This document shows positions 8,376-17,726 of a DNA stretch of 23,113 nt, piece after piece. Numbering within the stretch: position 1 is the stretch's first letter; every line of letters starts with the position of its first letter. The position numbers and the translations under genes are program-made. Source of the DNA: Acidobacteriaceae bacterium (lineage in GTDB: Bacteria > Acidobacteriota > Terriglobia > Terriglobales > Acidobacteriaceae); assembly GCA_030049955.1 (NCBI GenBank), contig JASIJX010000498.1, forward strand, positions 1-23,113, read 5' to 3'. The notes under the pieces were generated by a model. That model did not search any database. It had not been told where the DNA came from and was given only the letters and a program-made list of their open reading frames with translations.

Positions 8376-9031
8376 GGCTTGTGCGGTTCCTGAGGGATGT
8401 CAGACTGCTTGGTGCTGATTTTCACTTCAATTCCGCCCGGATGCGGCATTAGTTCGTGAAGAGCAATGTCATCTTTATTGGACATTCTGACGCAGCCGTG
8501 GGAAGTGGAACTGAGCAGAGAATTCAATGCCGTGAACGGGTTCCAGGAAGGACCCATTGTGCCGTGGAGATAAACCCCGCGATTCTCCAATTCCTTGAGG
8601 TGGAGCTGATACGGACCAAAGGCGTTTAAGCCTAAGCCAAGCGGGGACTGACTCCAGGGGGTGTTTGCAAATGAACCGTACCTGGTGGACACGTGGTTTG
8701 CCTCCCAATAAGAGGCATGAAAGGTCCCCGTCGGAGTGGGCGTATCCTTGCCGCCCACGACAACGTCTCCGCGCAGCCGGATGGTTCCGTTTGGAGCGAC
8801 GGCGAAGATCTGCCCGTGAGACGTATCGGGATTGTAGACAACTACGATGCGCTGGATCTGGGAGACACGGGCTGGTGTAGCCGCCGGCTGCGGTTTGAAG
8901 CCGGCAGGATGAGGAGAAGTGTGCTGATGATTGGAATACACCTGGCTATGAGGCGGAGCCGCACCATGCGACACTTGGAGCGTACGATGGGCGTCGCCTC
9001 CTGTAGGTCCTGGTTTGCGATCTCCGCCCAT
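8372..9031 (-). CDS. L,D-transpeptidase (YkuD) domain protein, candidate T6SS effector
   Basis: This 219-aa protein carries a YkuD catalytic domain at about residues 60-206. Visible are the substrate-side histidine in YLHGTMG (H156), the active-site box TSHGCVRMSNKDD with nucleophile Cys180 and Arg182, and the upstream GGKDTPTPTGTF segment typical of the family. Such enzymes form or exchange 3-3 peptidoglycan cross-links, or trim tetrapeptides, in the periplasm. The first 60 residues are hydrophilic, His/Pro/Gly-rich and contain no signal peptide or transmembrane segment, which is odd for a housekeeping periplasmic enzyme but expected for T6SS cargo. It starts 22 nt after clpV with an AAGGA ribosome-binding site and precedes a coupled membrane-protein gene and vgrG. 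The YkuD-type T6SS effector family Tlde1 is a known precedent. The enzyme family is firm; the effector role is inference. Confidence 0.9.
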   Translation of the reverse strand: MGGDRKPGPTGGDAHRTLQVSHGAAPPHSQVYSNHQHTSPHPAGFKPQPAATPARVSQIQRIVVVYNPDTSHGQIFAVAPNGTIRLRGDVVVGGKDTPTPTGTFHASYWEANHVSTRYGSFANTPWSQSPLGLGLNAFGPYQLHLKELENRGVYLHGTMGPSWNPFTALNSLLSSTSHGCVRMSNKDDIALHELMPHPGGIEVKISTKQSDIPQEPHKP

Positions 9032-9053
9032 AGCTCAATCCTTCGCGTTTCGT

Positions 9054-11798
9054 TCAGATCGTCGCTGCGAGGATCTGTTTCCCGGGCTGGGTGTAACTGA
9101 ACTCGCCGTTTGCGCCCACGCTCACGTGGAGGGCGTTCATCCTTTCGCCTTCTGCCATGCCCTCAAGGATCTTGCGCGAAATATCGGGAAGCAGCGTGTT
9201 CGTGAGTATGTTATCGACGTTGCGCGCGCCGCTCTCAACCTCTGTGCAGCGGCTGGCTACTGCCTCGAGGAAAGCGTCGTCATAGCTGAGCGTTATCTTG
9301 TGATTTTCCGCGAGCCGGCGCTGAATCTTGCCGAGCTTCAGCCGAATAATCTGCTTCAGTGCCTCGTCGCGCACCGGGTAATAGGGAATGAGAACCATGC
9401 GGCCGAGAAAAGCCGGCTTGAATATCTTGTTCAACTCCGGCTTGAGTGCGTCAGTCAGCGCGCGCGGCCCCGGAGCGGTTTCCGGGTCGGCCGTGAGTTT
9501 CATCATCTGATCGGTGCAGGCATTGGTCGTCAGAATGATGATGGTGTTCTTGAAGTCGATTTCACGTCCTTCCCCATCCTCCATCATGCCTTTGTCGAAC
9601 ACCTGGAAGAAGAGCTCCAGCACATCCGGATGCGCCTTCTCCACTTCGTCCAGCAGGACAACAGAATAGGGACGCCGGCGCACCGCTTCAGTCAGAACGC
9701 CTCCTTCGCCGTAACCCACGTATCCCGGGGGCGAACCCTTCAGCGTGGAAACGGTATGAGGCTCCTGAAATTCCGACATGTTAATTGTGATGAGGTTGTG
9801 TTCTCCGCCATAGAGCAAGTCGCTCAACGCCAGTGCGGTTTCGGTTTTTCCCACGCCGCTGGGACCGACGAGCATGAAAACTCCGACAGGCTTGTTGGGA
9901 TCGTCGAGTGAAGCACGCGAGGTTTGCACGCGCTGGCTGATCATTTCCATCGCATGGGGTTGGCCAATGACGCGCCGACCCAGATGTTCCTGCAGCGCCA
10001 GAATAGTGGCGATTTCATCCTTCAGCATCTTGCCTGCGGGAATCCCCGTCCAGCCGGAGAGCACTTCGCCCACGATCTGTGCGTCAACACTCACACGGAT
10101 CAGTCCGGTTTCGCCTTGCAGCGCCGATAACTCCGCTTCCAGGTTCTGCAATTCGGTCTTGGCCTCATTTGGATTTGCGTCGGCGACAGCAGGCGTGGAT
10201 TCCGCTGCTGCAGCGCCGTGCCCGTTCTGTTCAACGGGCGCAGAAGTTGCTGCACCGGCTTTTTGTTCCGGCGCAGTCCGTGCTGCTTCCAGCTTCTGAT
10301 GCAGCGCGCGGATTCTTGCCACCAGATCGCGTTCCTTCTGCCAGCGTTCCTGAAGCGTTCCAAGCTTCTGTTCGGCGATCTCCTTCTGGCCTTCAATCTC
10401 AGCAAGCCTTTCCTGGTGATCGGCGCCGACAATCTCTTCCCGCTCAAGGATGCGTTTCTGTACTTCGAGTGCATCGATCTGCCGAGTGAGATCTTCGATA
10501 GCCGGCGGAATTGCGCTCTGGCCAAGAGCCAGGCGGGCGCAGGCTGTGTCGAGGATGCTTACTGCCTTGTCGGGCAATTGCCGCCCGGCAAGATAGCGAT
10601 GCGAGAGGCGAACGCCGGCGAAGACGGCTTCGTCGAGGATGCGCACGTCGTGGTGCTTTTCGAGCGATGCAACCAGCCCGCGCATCATAATCATGCACTG
10701 CTGCTCCGATGGCTCTTCGACCTTTACAACCTGGAAGCGCCGGGCCAGGGCAGCGTCCTTTTCGAAGTACTTCTTGTATTCCGACCATGTTGTAGCGGCG
10801 ATGGTGCGCAGTTCGCCGCGGGCCAGGGCTGGCTTGAGCAGGTTGGCCGCATCGTTTTGTCCTGCCTGCCCGCCGGCTCCAATCATCGTGTGGGCTTCGT
10901 CGATAAAGAGGATGATCGGCGTTGGCGATGCCTTTACTTCTTCAATGAGCCCCTTCAGCCGGTTTTCGAACTCGCCCTTGACGCCTGCTCCAGCCTGAAG
11001 CAGGGCAAGATCAAGCGTGCGGATATGAACATTCTTCAGCGGCGGTGGAACATCGCCCTGCACGACACGGAGAGCAAAGCCTTCCACCACGGCAGTCTTT
11101 CCCACGCCGGCTTCGCCGGTGAGGATCGGATTGTTCTGACGCCTGCGAGTGAGGATGTCAATGATCTGCCGGATTTCGTGATCGCGGCCGAGGACCGGAT
11201 CGATCTTGCCTTTGCGCGCATTGCCGGTCAGGTCAACGGTGTACTGGTCGAGATTCGGCGTCTTGGTGCCGACGCGTCTTTCCGGTTCACCGGCGCCAGA
11301 TGCTGCGATCCCGCTCGTCGTGGTTTCCTGCGAGAGCGCAACGATGCCCGCGAAGTCCTTGCGTAACGCATCGGCATTGATCTTCTGCAATTCCCGGCTG
11401 ACTTCATGAACGAGCCGGGCCAACTCCTCGTCAGAAACGAGAGCCAGAACAGTGAACCCCGTCCGCACCTGGCCGGCATTGAAATCAATCGAACCGAGAG
11501 TCCACGCCGTGGTCAGCATCTTCAGGACGCTGGGGCTGATTGCTGGGGTGCGTGCATTGCCGGACTTGAGCTTATCCATGCTGCGAGCAAGCTCAGAAGT
11601 CAATCGCGATTTATCAATCTCGAAGTGCTTGCTGATCGCCGCGAAGTCTCCTGAAGCGGAATCGACCAGCTTGGTGAGAAAGTGTTCGATCTCGATGTCA
11701 TAATGCGTGCGAGAAAGGCAGAGACCGGCGGCAGCTTCCAACGCGCTGCGCGTCTGATCGTTCAGTTTGCCGATAAGCGATTTTAGATTCACTCCCAT
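9054..11798 (-). CDS. clpV: T6SS sheath-disassembly ATPase ClpV (TssH)
   Basis: This 914-aa AAA+ protein of the Clp/Hsp100 class pulls apart contracted TssB/TssC sheaths for reuse. In order it has an N-domain (about 1-155), a first ATPase domain with Walker [10 protein letters not shown] (228-236) and Walker B ILFIDEAH (296-303), a coiled-coil middle domain (about 435-565), a second ATPase domain with Walker [10 protein letters not shown] (645-653), pore loop GYVGYGEGG and Walker B VVLLDEVE (713-720), and a C-terminal D2-small domain. The N-terminal helix [21 protein letters not shown] fits TssH rather than ClpB. An Ala/Pro/Glu-rich stretch (about 505-545) interrupts the middle coiled coil. 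Its start lies 1 nt after the tssG stop. Confidence 0.97.
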   Translation of the reverse strand: MGVNLKSLIGKLNDQTRSALEAAAGLCLSRTHYDIEIEHFLTKLVDSASGDFAAISKHFEIDKSRLTSELARSMDKLKSGNARTPAISPSVLKMLTTAWTLGSIDFNAGQVRTGFTVLALVSDEELARLVHEVSRELQKINADALRKDFAGIVALSQETTTSGIAASGAGEPERRVGTKTPNLDQYTVDLTGNARKGKIDPVLGRDHEIRQIIDILTRRRQNNPILTGEAGVGKTAVVEGFALRVVQGDVPPPLKNVHIRTLDLALLQAGAGVKGEFENRLKGLIEEVKASPTPIILFIDEAHTMIGAGGQAGQNDAANLLKPALARGELRTIAATTWSEYKKYFEKDAALARRFQVVKVEEPSEQQCMIMMRGLVASLEKHHDVRILDEAVFAGVRLSHRYLAGRQLPDKAVSILDTACARLALGQSAIPPAIEDLTRQIDALEVQKRILEREEIVGADHQERLAEIEGQKEIAEQKLGTLQERWQKERDLVARIRALHQKLEAARTAPEQKAGAATSAPVEQNGHGAAAAESTPAVADANPNEAKTELQNLEAELSALQGETGLIRVSVDAQIVGEVLSGWTGIPAGKMLKDEIATILALQEHLGRRVIGQPHAMEMISQRVQTSRASLDDPNKPVGVFMLVGPSGVGKTETALALSDLLYGGEHNLITINMSEFQEPHTVSTLKGSPPGYVGYGEGGVLTEAVRRRPYSVVLLDEVEKAHPDVLELFFQVFDKGMMEDGEGREIDFKNTIIILTTNACTDQMMKLTADPETAPGPRALTDALKPELNKIFKPAFLGRMVLIPYYPVRDEALKQIIRLKLGKIQRRLAENHKITLSYDDAFLEAVASRCTEVESGARNVDNILTNTLLPDISRKILEGMAEGERMNALHVSVGANGEFSYTQPGKQILAATI

Positions 11799-11799
11799 A

Positions 11800-12843
11800 T
11801 CAACCTCTCAATGCAAGAATTGCGTCCTCGGGATTTGTGGCCATCGGCGCTGTTGCCGCCCACGACGTCCAACCCAGCCGAGCCGGGTGAGCGCTGTCCG
11901 TGTTGAGCTGAACGCCCGGCACTTCGCGAGCATCGAGAACCAATTGCACTTCAAAATCCACACAATCGTTGTCGAAGAATCGCGTGATGGCGCGCAGGGC
12001 TGCAAAACCCTTCGCTCCCGGCAGGAAATCGTTGTACCTCTGTATCCCCACAGGTCCAATGCGGATGCGAACGCAACTTTGGCGATCCCAGACGGCATCG
12101 CCCACAACTGCACCGGTTCCCAGCTGCGTTGTCAGCGAATCCTTGTCCGGATGCATGACACATTGTGTGTTGGTGTCAATGTGGTGCCACGATCCGGTAA
12201 ATTGCTGGACTTCGATGGGCACTTCAAAATAGTCGGCAAGGATCTGTTCCAGCGCAGCAGCGGACCTGGACTGCATCGCGAGAAGAGCCAGGTAGTGCAT
12301 CAGCGCTTCGTCTTCCACAGCTTGCCGATCGCGAAGCTCGCCTGTGCCGAGTCCCAAAAGGTCGCAAAGGTACTGACTAAAAAAGTCGCGCGCTCCGGCG
12401 CCGTAGGATGCCTGCAGCCTCGATCTCTGCCATGCACGGTAGAACAGCGAGATGGCGCGGTGATTGAAGAGGTCGAAAAAATCCGACAGGCTCCTGTCCT
12501 TTGCGCGCAGCCGTTCGAGGATCAGTTCGCTATAGGGGTGCGGAAGTACTCCCGAGGGCCCCGACAACCCCATGAAATTGACCTGCATGGAAGCCGAACC
12601 TGATTCAGTCAGTTCCACTTCCTGAATCTCGCTGGCTGGAAACGCGAGTCGCGGGTTTACCCGGAAGCGAATGGCTTCATCCGCAGGATTGGAGAATCCA
12701 CCGATCGGCCGCTTGTCGTCGCACATGCGCTCGAGAAGGGCGACCGCCTGAAAAAACTCAAACGAGTGTCCGTGGTTCACGATTTCAGCGCCGAGCGGTG
12801 TTTGCTCTAGATCAAGAGCCGGCGACCCGACCTGGGTTCCCAT
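11800..12843 (-). CDS. tssG: T6SS baseplate subunit TssG
   Basis: This 347-aa protein matches TssG (ImpH/VasB). The N-terminal HSFEFFQAVALLERM segment (about 26-40) is followed by IRFRVNPRLAFPASEI, FMGLSGPSGVLPHPYSELILERL, FFDLFNHRAISLFYRAW, and near the C-terminus RIRIGPVGIQRYNDFLPG. TssG binds two TssF molecules in each baseplate wedge. The start at 12843 is supported by an AAGGAGG site about 10 nt upstream, which lies inside the end of tssF. The two genes therefore overlap by 37 nt. Length is normal for the family. clpV follows after 1 nt. Confidence 0.95.
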   Translation of the reverse strand: MGTQVGSPALDLEQTPLGAEIVNHGHSFEFFQAVALLERMCDDKRPIGGFSNPADEAIRFRVNPRLAFPASEIQEVELTESGSASMQVNFMGLSGPSGVLPHPYSELILERLRAKDRSLSDFFDLFNHRAISLFYRAWQRSRLQASYGAGARDFFSQYLCDLLGLGTGELRDRQAVEDEALMHYLALLAMQSRSAAALEQILADYFEVPIEVQQFTGSWHHIDTNTQCVMHPDKDSLTTQLGTGAVVGDAVWDRQSCVRIRIGPVGIQRYNDFLPGAKGFAALRAITRFFDNDCVDFEVQLVLDAREVPGVQLNTDSAHPARLGWTSWAATAPMATNPEDAILALRG

Positions 12844-14651
12844 TCGTACAAGCCCTCCTTTCGCTGAGGTGTGGTCACGCTGAGCTGTGTAAAGCTGTTC
12901 AGCGACGCGGCCAGGCCGAAAAAGCGGTCAAGGACCGACGCGAAAAGGAAGGCGCCGCTGCCTGAAAACTGGTCTTCATCGAGCTCCATTTCAATCCGGA
13001 TTCCCCGCGCGAAGCTGATTCCCTGATCCGACACGAGCCGCGTGAAGTGCGGCCGGCTTTGTATTCGCAAAATGCTTTGAATCACGTTTTGCGAGTAGGC
13101 GGTGCGGCCCACGTCGTAAAGGCGCAAAATCTCCTGCAGTGCATCTTTGCCTTCCTCGACAAGCGACAGGTAATTGAGCGACAGGTGGGATACGAGCCGC
13201 CAAAGGGCGCTCTTGCCAAGAGACGGACGTACCGGGGCCGTCGGCTTGCGCAGCGCAACAATCCGCCGCATTGCGGCTGCACCTTCGAGCTCGAAATCAC
13301 TATCCTGGTTTCCAAACGGCAGGCGAGCAGGAAGATCCCGGTTGGTGCAGGTGGTGCGCACCGAGAGAACTGTTGCTTCAGGGTCTACCTCGCCGAGCGA
13401 CAGGTCAAGCAACGAGAGAAATATATCGGTGCCATCATCGTTAGGGCGAGGCGACGGCCGTCTGCGCGCGAGCCAGAAACAGGAGCGGTCGCCATGCCGC
13501 GAAGAATGCCGGAGAGAGTAGAACGGCTCGTACGTGGTGATCTTCTGATTGGCCGCGTTGATGGCCGTGACCTCGTCAATGGAGTAAACCTCAACGGAGT
13601 AGGGCCTGCGCACGTCGGGATTGACGGGGTACTCAGAGCGGCGCTGATTCAATTGGATAGGTTCAGCCACTTGCGAAAACAGGTTCGCCACTGGAGAGCA
13701 CCCAAGGCGAAATGTCTTTCGCCCGAGCTCCAACTCAAGGCGCTGTGCTTTGCCCGCATCAGCGACATCCGAGATGAGGAAAACGACTTCGATTGCATCT
13801 TTGAATCCGGCGTTTGCGACGGCTTCGAGGCCCGTCAGATCGATGAAGAAAAACTTCTCTGGGAACGCGAAGTATTCCATCAGCAGACGATGTCCGGCAA
13901 AAGAGAGAGAAGAGTAAGGCAGCACGCCATCATTCGGGCCAAAGCCCACAGGCGCCAGAGCCGATGCGGGCAACAGAACCGGCGAGCGATGCGAATTCGG
14001 CGTGAGATCGCGGATCTGTATGCGTACGAGACGGCTGAAAAGCAGTTCGTACAGGATGTTCACGAACCCGCTTCCGCCATCCAGATAAAAGCGCAGCTTG
14101 TCAGGTTTAAGCCCGGCGAAGGTGACGTCCTTCGCGCATGCCAGTTCGAGTCGTATTGCCCAGGCCGCATCCGAGGCCTTGATAGGAGGCTTCATTTGGC
14201 TCGTCGGCAACCACTCCGCATTCATCACCGTGATCGGCCACAATGTCGTGTCGTAGCAGGTGCGGAACGTGCACGGCGTTCCGCCCACGGGCTTGGAAAA
14301 AAGCGATGAGTTGCGCTCGATTTTCAATCCGCTCGTAAGCTTTCCTTTTTCCGTATCGAGTTGAAACTCCACGATCGACATGGAAGGGATGGGCCGCACA
14401 AGTTGCGGATAGACAATGCTGAGCAAGCCTTCGGTAATCTCAGGAAATTCGTCGTCGAGCTTGGTATGGATGCGGGCAGCCAGCAGCGCGAACGCTTCCA
14501 GCAGGCGCTCGACATGTGGATCTTCGCACTTCGTTGGCTCCAGCACCAGGCGCGAAGCCACTTTTGGATGCTTCTCAGCGAAGAGCGTGGCAGATCTGCG
14601 CAAATATTCCAATTCGCGCTCGTAGTAGAGCAGCAGCTCATCGCGCATCAT
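12807..14651 (-). CDS. tssF: T6SS baseplate subunit TssF
   Basis: This 614-aa protein is a complete TssF (ImpG/VasA). It has the diagnostic N-terminus DELLLYYERELEYLRRSATLFAEKHP, then VERLLEAFALLAARIHTKLDDEFPEITEGLLSIVYPQL, and the later FFLIDLTGLE-like and LARRRPS segments. TssF is a main part of the baseplate wedge, with TssG, TssE and TssK. Two ATGs stand side by side (14649-14651 and 14646-14648). A GGAGG element lies 2 nt before the first and 5 nt before the second, so translation may begin at the second, giving 613 residues. It overlaps tssE by 14 nt and tssG by 37 nt, so these three baseplate genes are tightly coupled. Confidence 0.95.
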   Translation of the reverse strand: MMRDELLLYYERELEYLRRSATLFAEKHPKVASRLVLEPTKCEDPHVERLLEAFALLAARIHTKLDDEFPEITEGLLSIVYPQLVRPIPSMSIVEFQLDTEKGKLTSGLKIERNSSLFSKPVGGTPCTFRTCYDTTLWPITVMNAEWLPTSQMKPPIKASDAAWAIRLELACAKDVTFAGLKPDKLRFYLDGGSGFVNILYELLFSRLVRIQIRDLTPNSHRSPVLLPASALAPVGFGPNDGVLPYSSLSFAGHRLLMEYFAFPEKFFFIDLTGLEAVANAGFKDAIEVVFLISDVADAGKAQRLELELGRKTFRLGCSPVANLFSQVAEPIQLNQRRSEYPVNPDVRRPYSVEVYSIDEVTAINAANQKITTYEPFYSLRHSSRHGDRSCFWLARRRPSPRPNDDGTDIFLSLLDLSLGEVDPEATVLSVRTTCTNRDLPARLPFGNQDSDFELEGAAAMRRIVALRKPTAPVRPSLGKSALWRLVSHLSLNYLSLVEEGKDALQEILRLYDVGRTAYSQNVIQSILRIQSRPHFTRLVSDQGISFARGIRIEMELDEDQFSGSGAFLFASVLDRFFGLAASLNSFTQLSVTTPQRKEGLYEWEPRSGRRLLI

Positions 14652-15138
14652 CGCCTCCGCTCAGATGGCACTTGCCGCTCTTCAACTCAATCACGGTGTC
14701 AAATGAAATCGGTTCCGGAACCGGATCCATGCGCAGCATGGCCTCGATTCGCAGCCGCACGTCGTTCTTGGAAGCATCCGGCCTTTCCACCAGCGACAAC
14801 CGCACGTTCGTCAGGCGCGGCTCGAAGCTGGTGATTGCGGCCGTAATCTGCCGTACCACGCGATTTCGATCGCCGGCCGCCTCCATGGTGAGCGTGGAAA
14901 GATCCGGAAGACCATACATGTAGACCGAACGGTTCACTTCTTTCAGGGCCTCGTCCGGTGGATCGGCGATGCGTCTGGTATTCAAGAGCCACTCCAGGTC
15001 GCGGCGCACAGAGGACTTGAGCACGCGAACAGATTGGCTACGGCTCAGCGGATTTTCCAGGTGATTATCAGGTTCATAGTCAATTAATCGATCCAGGATC
15101 GATAGAGTGATCGTGGTTTCACCCAGACCTCGCGGCAT
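14638..15138 (-). CDS. tssE: T6SS baseplate subunit TssE (gp25-like)
   Basis: This 166-aa protein belongs to the GpW/gp25 lysozyme-like family, a structural baseplate part that nucleates sheath growth. The diagnostic segment is SVRRDLEWLLNTRR (about 43-56), preceded by SILDRLIDYEP (13-23) and followed by a VNRSVYMYGLPDLSTL segment. The C-terminal half carries the LTNVRLSLVER and LRIEAMLRMDPVPEPISFDTVIELKSG strands typical of this fold. Its ATG lies 3 nt after the tssA stop, and there is no strong ribosome-binding site, which suggests translation by coupling. It overlaps tssF by 14 nt. Confidence 0.94.
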   Translation of the reverse strand: MPRGLGETTITLSILDRLIDYEPDNHLENPLSRSQSVRVLKSSVRRDLEWLLNTRRIADPPDEALKEVNRSVYMYGLPDLSTLTMEAAGDRNRVVRQITAAITSFEPRLTNVRLSLVERPDASKNDVRLRIEAMLRMDPVPEPISFDTVIELKSGKCHLSGGDDAR

Positions 15139-15141
15139 TGA

Positions 15142-16950
15142 TTACCCCACATTGAGAGCTTTCACTGGATCGAGCCGGCAGATCCGCTCAAACAGCTTCT
15201 GTTTTTCGGCAGAACTGCCCTGAATTTTCTTGCTGTAGCGCATGAGCTTGGCGAGATCAACGGCCATTTGTTCCGGGTCCTCCCAGGCATCGAGCTTGTG
15301 TGCTTCGATTGCAGCGGCCACGTCCTCGAGCAATGGCTGCGCGATCTCGTCTTTCCCCGCCGTGACGGCGAGTTCGATCATTTGCATGGTGCGCCGGAAC
15401 CGGCTGCGGCCCGACCGTTCGCGAGTCATCGCCTTGCGCATCAGTGTGAAAGCCTTCTCTTCGTTTCCGGAGGCCAGAGCGTCTTTCGCCAGCGCATACG
15501 GATCCATGGCCGGAGCAAGCCAGCGAGGCGCACCGTTGGAATGCGCCGAAGGCTGGCCGGAGGATTCTGCCTCGCTCTCAGGCGCCACTGCCGGCGGCGA
15601 TGAGCCGAGAGATTCGAGCCACGCTTTCGTTTCCGGATTTGCCGCGGGCGTGTCGTCAAGAAGGGTTGCATCAAGCAAGTCAGGCAGATCGTTGAGCAGC
15701 GCGCGCAGTTCCGTCGTAATTGCGGTTGCAATGGCCTTGTGGCTGTCTCCCAATGCCGTGCACGCCGTCACTGAGAGGCGCTGCAGATCGAGCCATGCGC
15801 GGCTGCCCGGTTGCGCCAGAGCCTGTTCGCCGGCCTCCAGAAGTTCCGCCCATTTCTTCCCAATCGCAAGCCGCTTGATCTGTTGGCGCAATTCAGTGGG
15901 AGGAGCTTCGAGCAGGGGGCTGTCAGCCAGGCGCTCGGCACTGCGCAGCTCACCCCAGCGCAGACCGCGCAAAAGCAGATAGGGCGCAGGACTGAAGGGT
16001 TCCTTTTTGCGCAGAAACGAAGCGGCGCCCACGACCGCCGCAACCGCCTGCCGGCGGTCGGCTGGCTCTGCCACCAGTGAAGATGCTGCGCCGGACGCGG
16101 TTGCTCCCGATCCCTGATCGGCGGATGAAGACCCTTCAGCCGCAACCTCTGCGGGAACTTCCTCGACCGGATCGGGCTCTTTTTCGCGCTTCTTTTCGAG
16201 AAGCTGATGAATCGTCTGCCGAACCTCGGTCAGCGCCTTATTCAATTTTGCGAATCCAGGGGAGTCGCCCTCGAGTTTCTCGTCGCAAAATGCGTCCATT
16301 CTGCTGATAATTTCCAGGCAAGCGTCGAGGTCTTTCTCCGTCTGCGCATAGAAGGCCTTCGGTGTCTCTGCAAAAGCCTTGTCAAACACCTCCGGCGCAA
16401 TCTTGCCGCTCTCCAGCATGGTGTTTCGCGCTTTGCGGTCCTTGTCGGTCTTAACCTGGTCTTCGTAGCCGACTGTGCGTGAGTCCTTGTACGCGATGAA
16501 CGTGTAACCCGCAGTCACGATTGGCGTGGAACGAAGGGGAAGATCGAGCATGGAGCCGATCCATGCCAAGGGGCGGGCGCGAAGCTCGCGATCGTCATCC
16601 TCGATAACCGGATAAACTGTGTCCCAGAATTCGGTCAGCATTCGAAAGGTGAGATCGAGACCCTGGCGCAATCCGGGGAATCGCTCCGTCTGCAGAAGAG
16701 CTTCGGTCAGATAGGCTGCCAGTTGCAGGTCCTTCGAACTCGTCGCAATGGAATCCTGAGCCAACTTCATGACCACTGGCCAATTGGCTGTCTTGCGCTC
16801 GGTCTGCCATGCGCCCTGGGCGAGATCGTCGTCCTGACGGCGAGCCTCTTTGATCTTGTCGAAGACCAGGAGCTTGTTGTCGTAGCGCAGATCAATGCCG
16901 CTCGGATTATCGCCGGGAATGGGAGCCAGAATGTCTTCGCGGATTGGCAT
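15142..16950 (-). CDS. tssA: T6SS assembly protein TssA, VasJ-type C-terminus
   Basis: This 602-aa protein starts with an ImpA N-terminal domain (about 8-125; ILAPIPGDNPSGIDLRYD, ANWPVVMKLAQDSIATSSKDLQLAAYLTEALL). A middle helical region follows, then a low-complexity Glu/Ala/Ser linker (about 245-290), and a conserved block with AASFLRKKEPFSPAPYLLLRGLRWGELR. The C-terminal part (PPTELRQQIKRLAIGKKWAELLEAGEQAL, then WLDLQRLSVTACTALGD) resembles the VasJ type found in long TssA proteins. TssA primes the baseplate and caps the growing sheath and tube. It is longer than many TssA proteins (about 340-530 aa), largely because of the two low-complexity linkers (the second at about 455-485). It starts 33 nt after tagJ; the ribosome-binding site is weak. 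Confidence 0.93.
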   Translation of the reverse strand: MPIREDILAPIPGDNPSGIDLRYDNKLLVFDKIKEARRQDDDLAQGAWQTERKTANWPVVMKLAQDSIATSSKDLQLAAYLTEALLQTERFPGLRQGLDLTFRMLTEFWDTVYPVIEDDDRELRARPLAWIGSMLDLPLRSTPIVTAGYTFIAYKDSRTVGYEDQVKTDKDRKARNTMLESGKIAPEVFDKAFAETPKAFYAQTEKDLDACLEIISRMDAFCDEKLEGDSPGFAKLNKALTEVRQTIHQLLEKKREKEPDPVEEVPAEVAAEGSSSADQGSGATASGAASSLVAEPADRRQAVAAVVGAASFLRKKEPFSPAPYLLLRGLRWGELRSAERLADSPLLEAPPTELRQQIKRLAIGKKWAELLEAGEQALAQPGSRAWLDLQRLSVTACTALGDSHKAIATAITTELRALLNDLPDLLDATLLDDTPAANPETKAWLESLGSSPPAVAPESEAESSGQPSAHSNGAPRWLAPAMDPYALAKDALASGNEEKAFTLMRKAMTRERSGRSRFRRTMQMIELAVTAGKDEIAQPLLEDVAAAIEAHKLDAWEDPEQMAVDLAKLMRYSKKIQGSSAEKQKLFERICRLDPVKALNVG

Positions 16951-16983
16951 GGTGAGAGATCTTCGAACTGCGCTGCATATAGG

Positions 16984-17715
16984 TCAATTGGTTGTCGCCG
17001 GATCGGCGTGGTGGAATGTGAGCGAGCGGAGTTCCAGGAACGGAAACTCCTCGCCGTCTACAAGCAACGTCTTCTGGCCGGCAGGAGATTCCCGGCCTTC
17101 CTCATCGGCAAACCACTCGGTGACGCGCCCCAGCCAGACTTCCTCTTCCGGCTGCTCCCAGGAAAACGGGTAAATGGCCGGCATCAGGACTTCGCCGAGA
17201 TCCATCCCGCGGAAAGACGGCGCCGCCTGCACAAGCGCTGGCGCCCAAAGAGTGTCTCGTAATCGTTGTGGCTGTTCCATCTGAATGGACGCGATGTGTT
17301 CAAACGGAAGCCATACGCAGGAGCCCGCTGCGAAAACCTCCATCCGCGCTCCAATAGCGGGATGGGCATCGCGCAAATCCGTGAACGGCTTTCCATTCAG
17401 TTCGCCGGGTGGGCACAGCGCCGAGCCCTGCGGAAACTCGCGATTTGCGAAAACTTCATGTCTTGTTTTCTCAGCGTGCAGTGCGGCGTAGTACACAACC
17501 GCGCCAGTTTCTCTTTCGGGACTTCCGTCCGCCAGCACCGCAAGCTGCCTCTCCGCGCGCGCGTACTCGCCGGCAAAGCACAGCAATTCAAAGAGGAAGG
17601 TGCGTTGGGCAACATCGGAGGGGTGGTCGCGCACGTAAGCCGTGAGCGCCTCGATGCTTTCTCGCACCTTTCCTGCCTTGAACAGTTCGATTGCGCTGAT
17701 GGGTACGGTTGGCAT
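16984..17715 (-). CDS. tagJ: T6SS accessory protein TagJ (ImpE family)
   Basis: This 243-aa protein matches ImpE/TagJ. The N-terminal half is tetratricopeptide-like helices (LFKAGKVRESIEALTAYVRDHPSDVAQRTFLFELLCFAGEYARAERQL, given here in part, about 10-60). The C-terminal half is a conserved domain with the segments FEHIASIQMEQPQRLRDTLW, PAIYPFSWE and VWLGRVTEWF. In Pseudomonas, TagJ (HsiE) binds TssB and ClpV and is thought to help sheath recycling. Only some T6SS subtypes carry it. It begins 11 nt after the hcp stop with an AAAGG element upstream and is followed by tssA after 33 nt. Confidence 0.9.
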   Translation of the reverse strand: MPTVPISAIELFKAGKVRESIEALTAYVRDHPSDVAQRTFLFELLCFAGEYARAERQLAVLADGSPERETGAVVYYAALHAEKTRHEVFANREFPQGSALCPPGELNGKPFTDLRDAHPAIGARMEVFAAGSCVWLPFEHIASIQMEQPQRLRDTLWAPALVQAAPSFRGMDLGEVLMPAIYPFSWEQPEEEVWLGRVTEWFADEEGRESPAGQKTLLVDGEEFPFLELRSLTFHHADPATTN

Positions 17716-17726
17716 TGCCAGCGCCT

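Noticed and set aside
10218..11366. 382-codon plus-strand open frame
   Set aside because: Antisense to clpV, whose Walker motifs prove the minus-strand frame.
13047..14309. 420-codon plus-strand open frame
   Set aside because: Antisense to tssF; very Arg-rich, typical of shadow frames.
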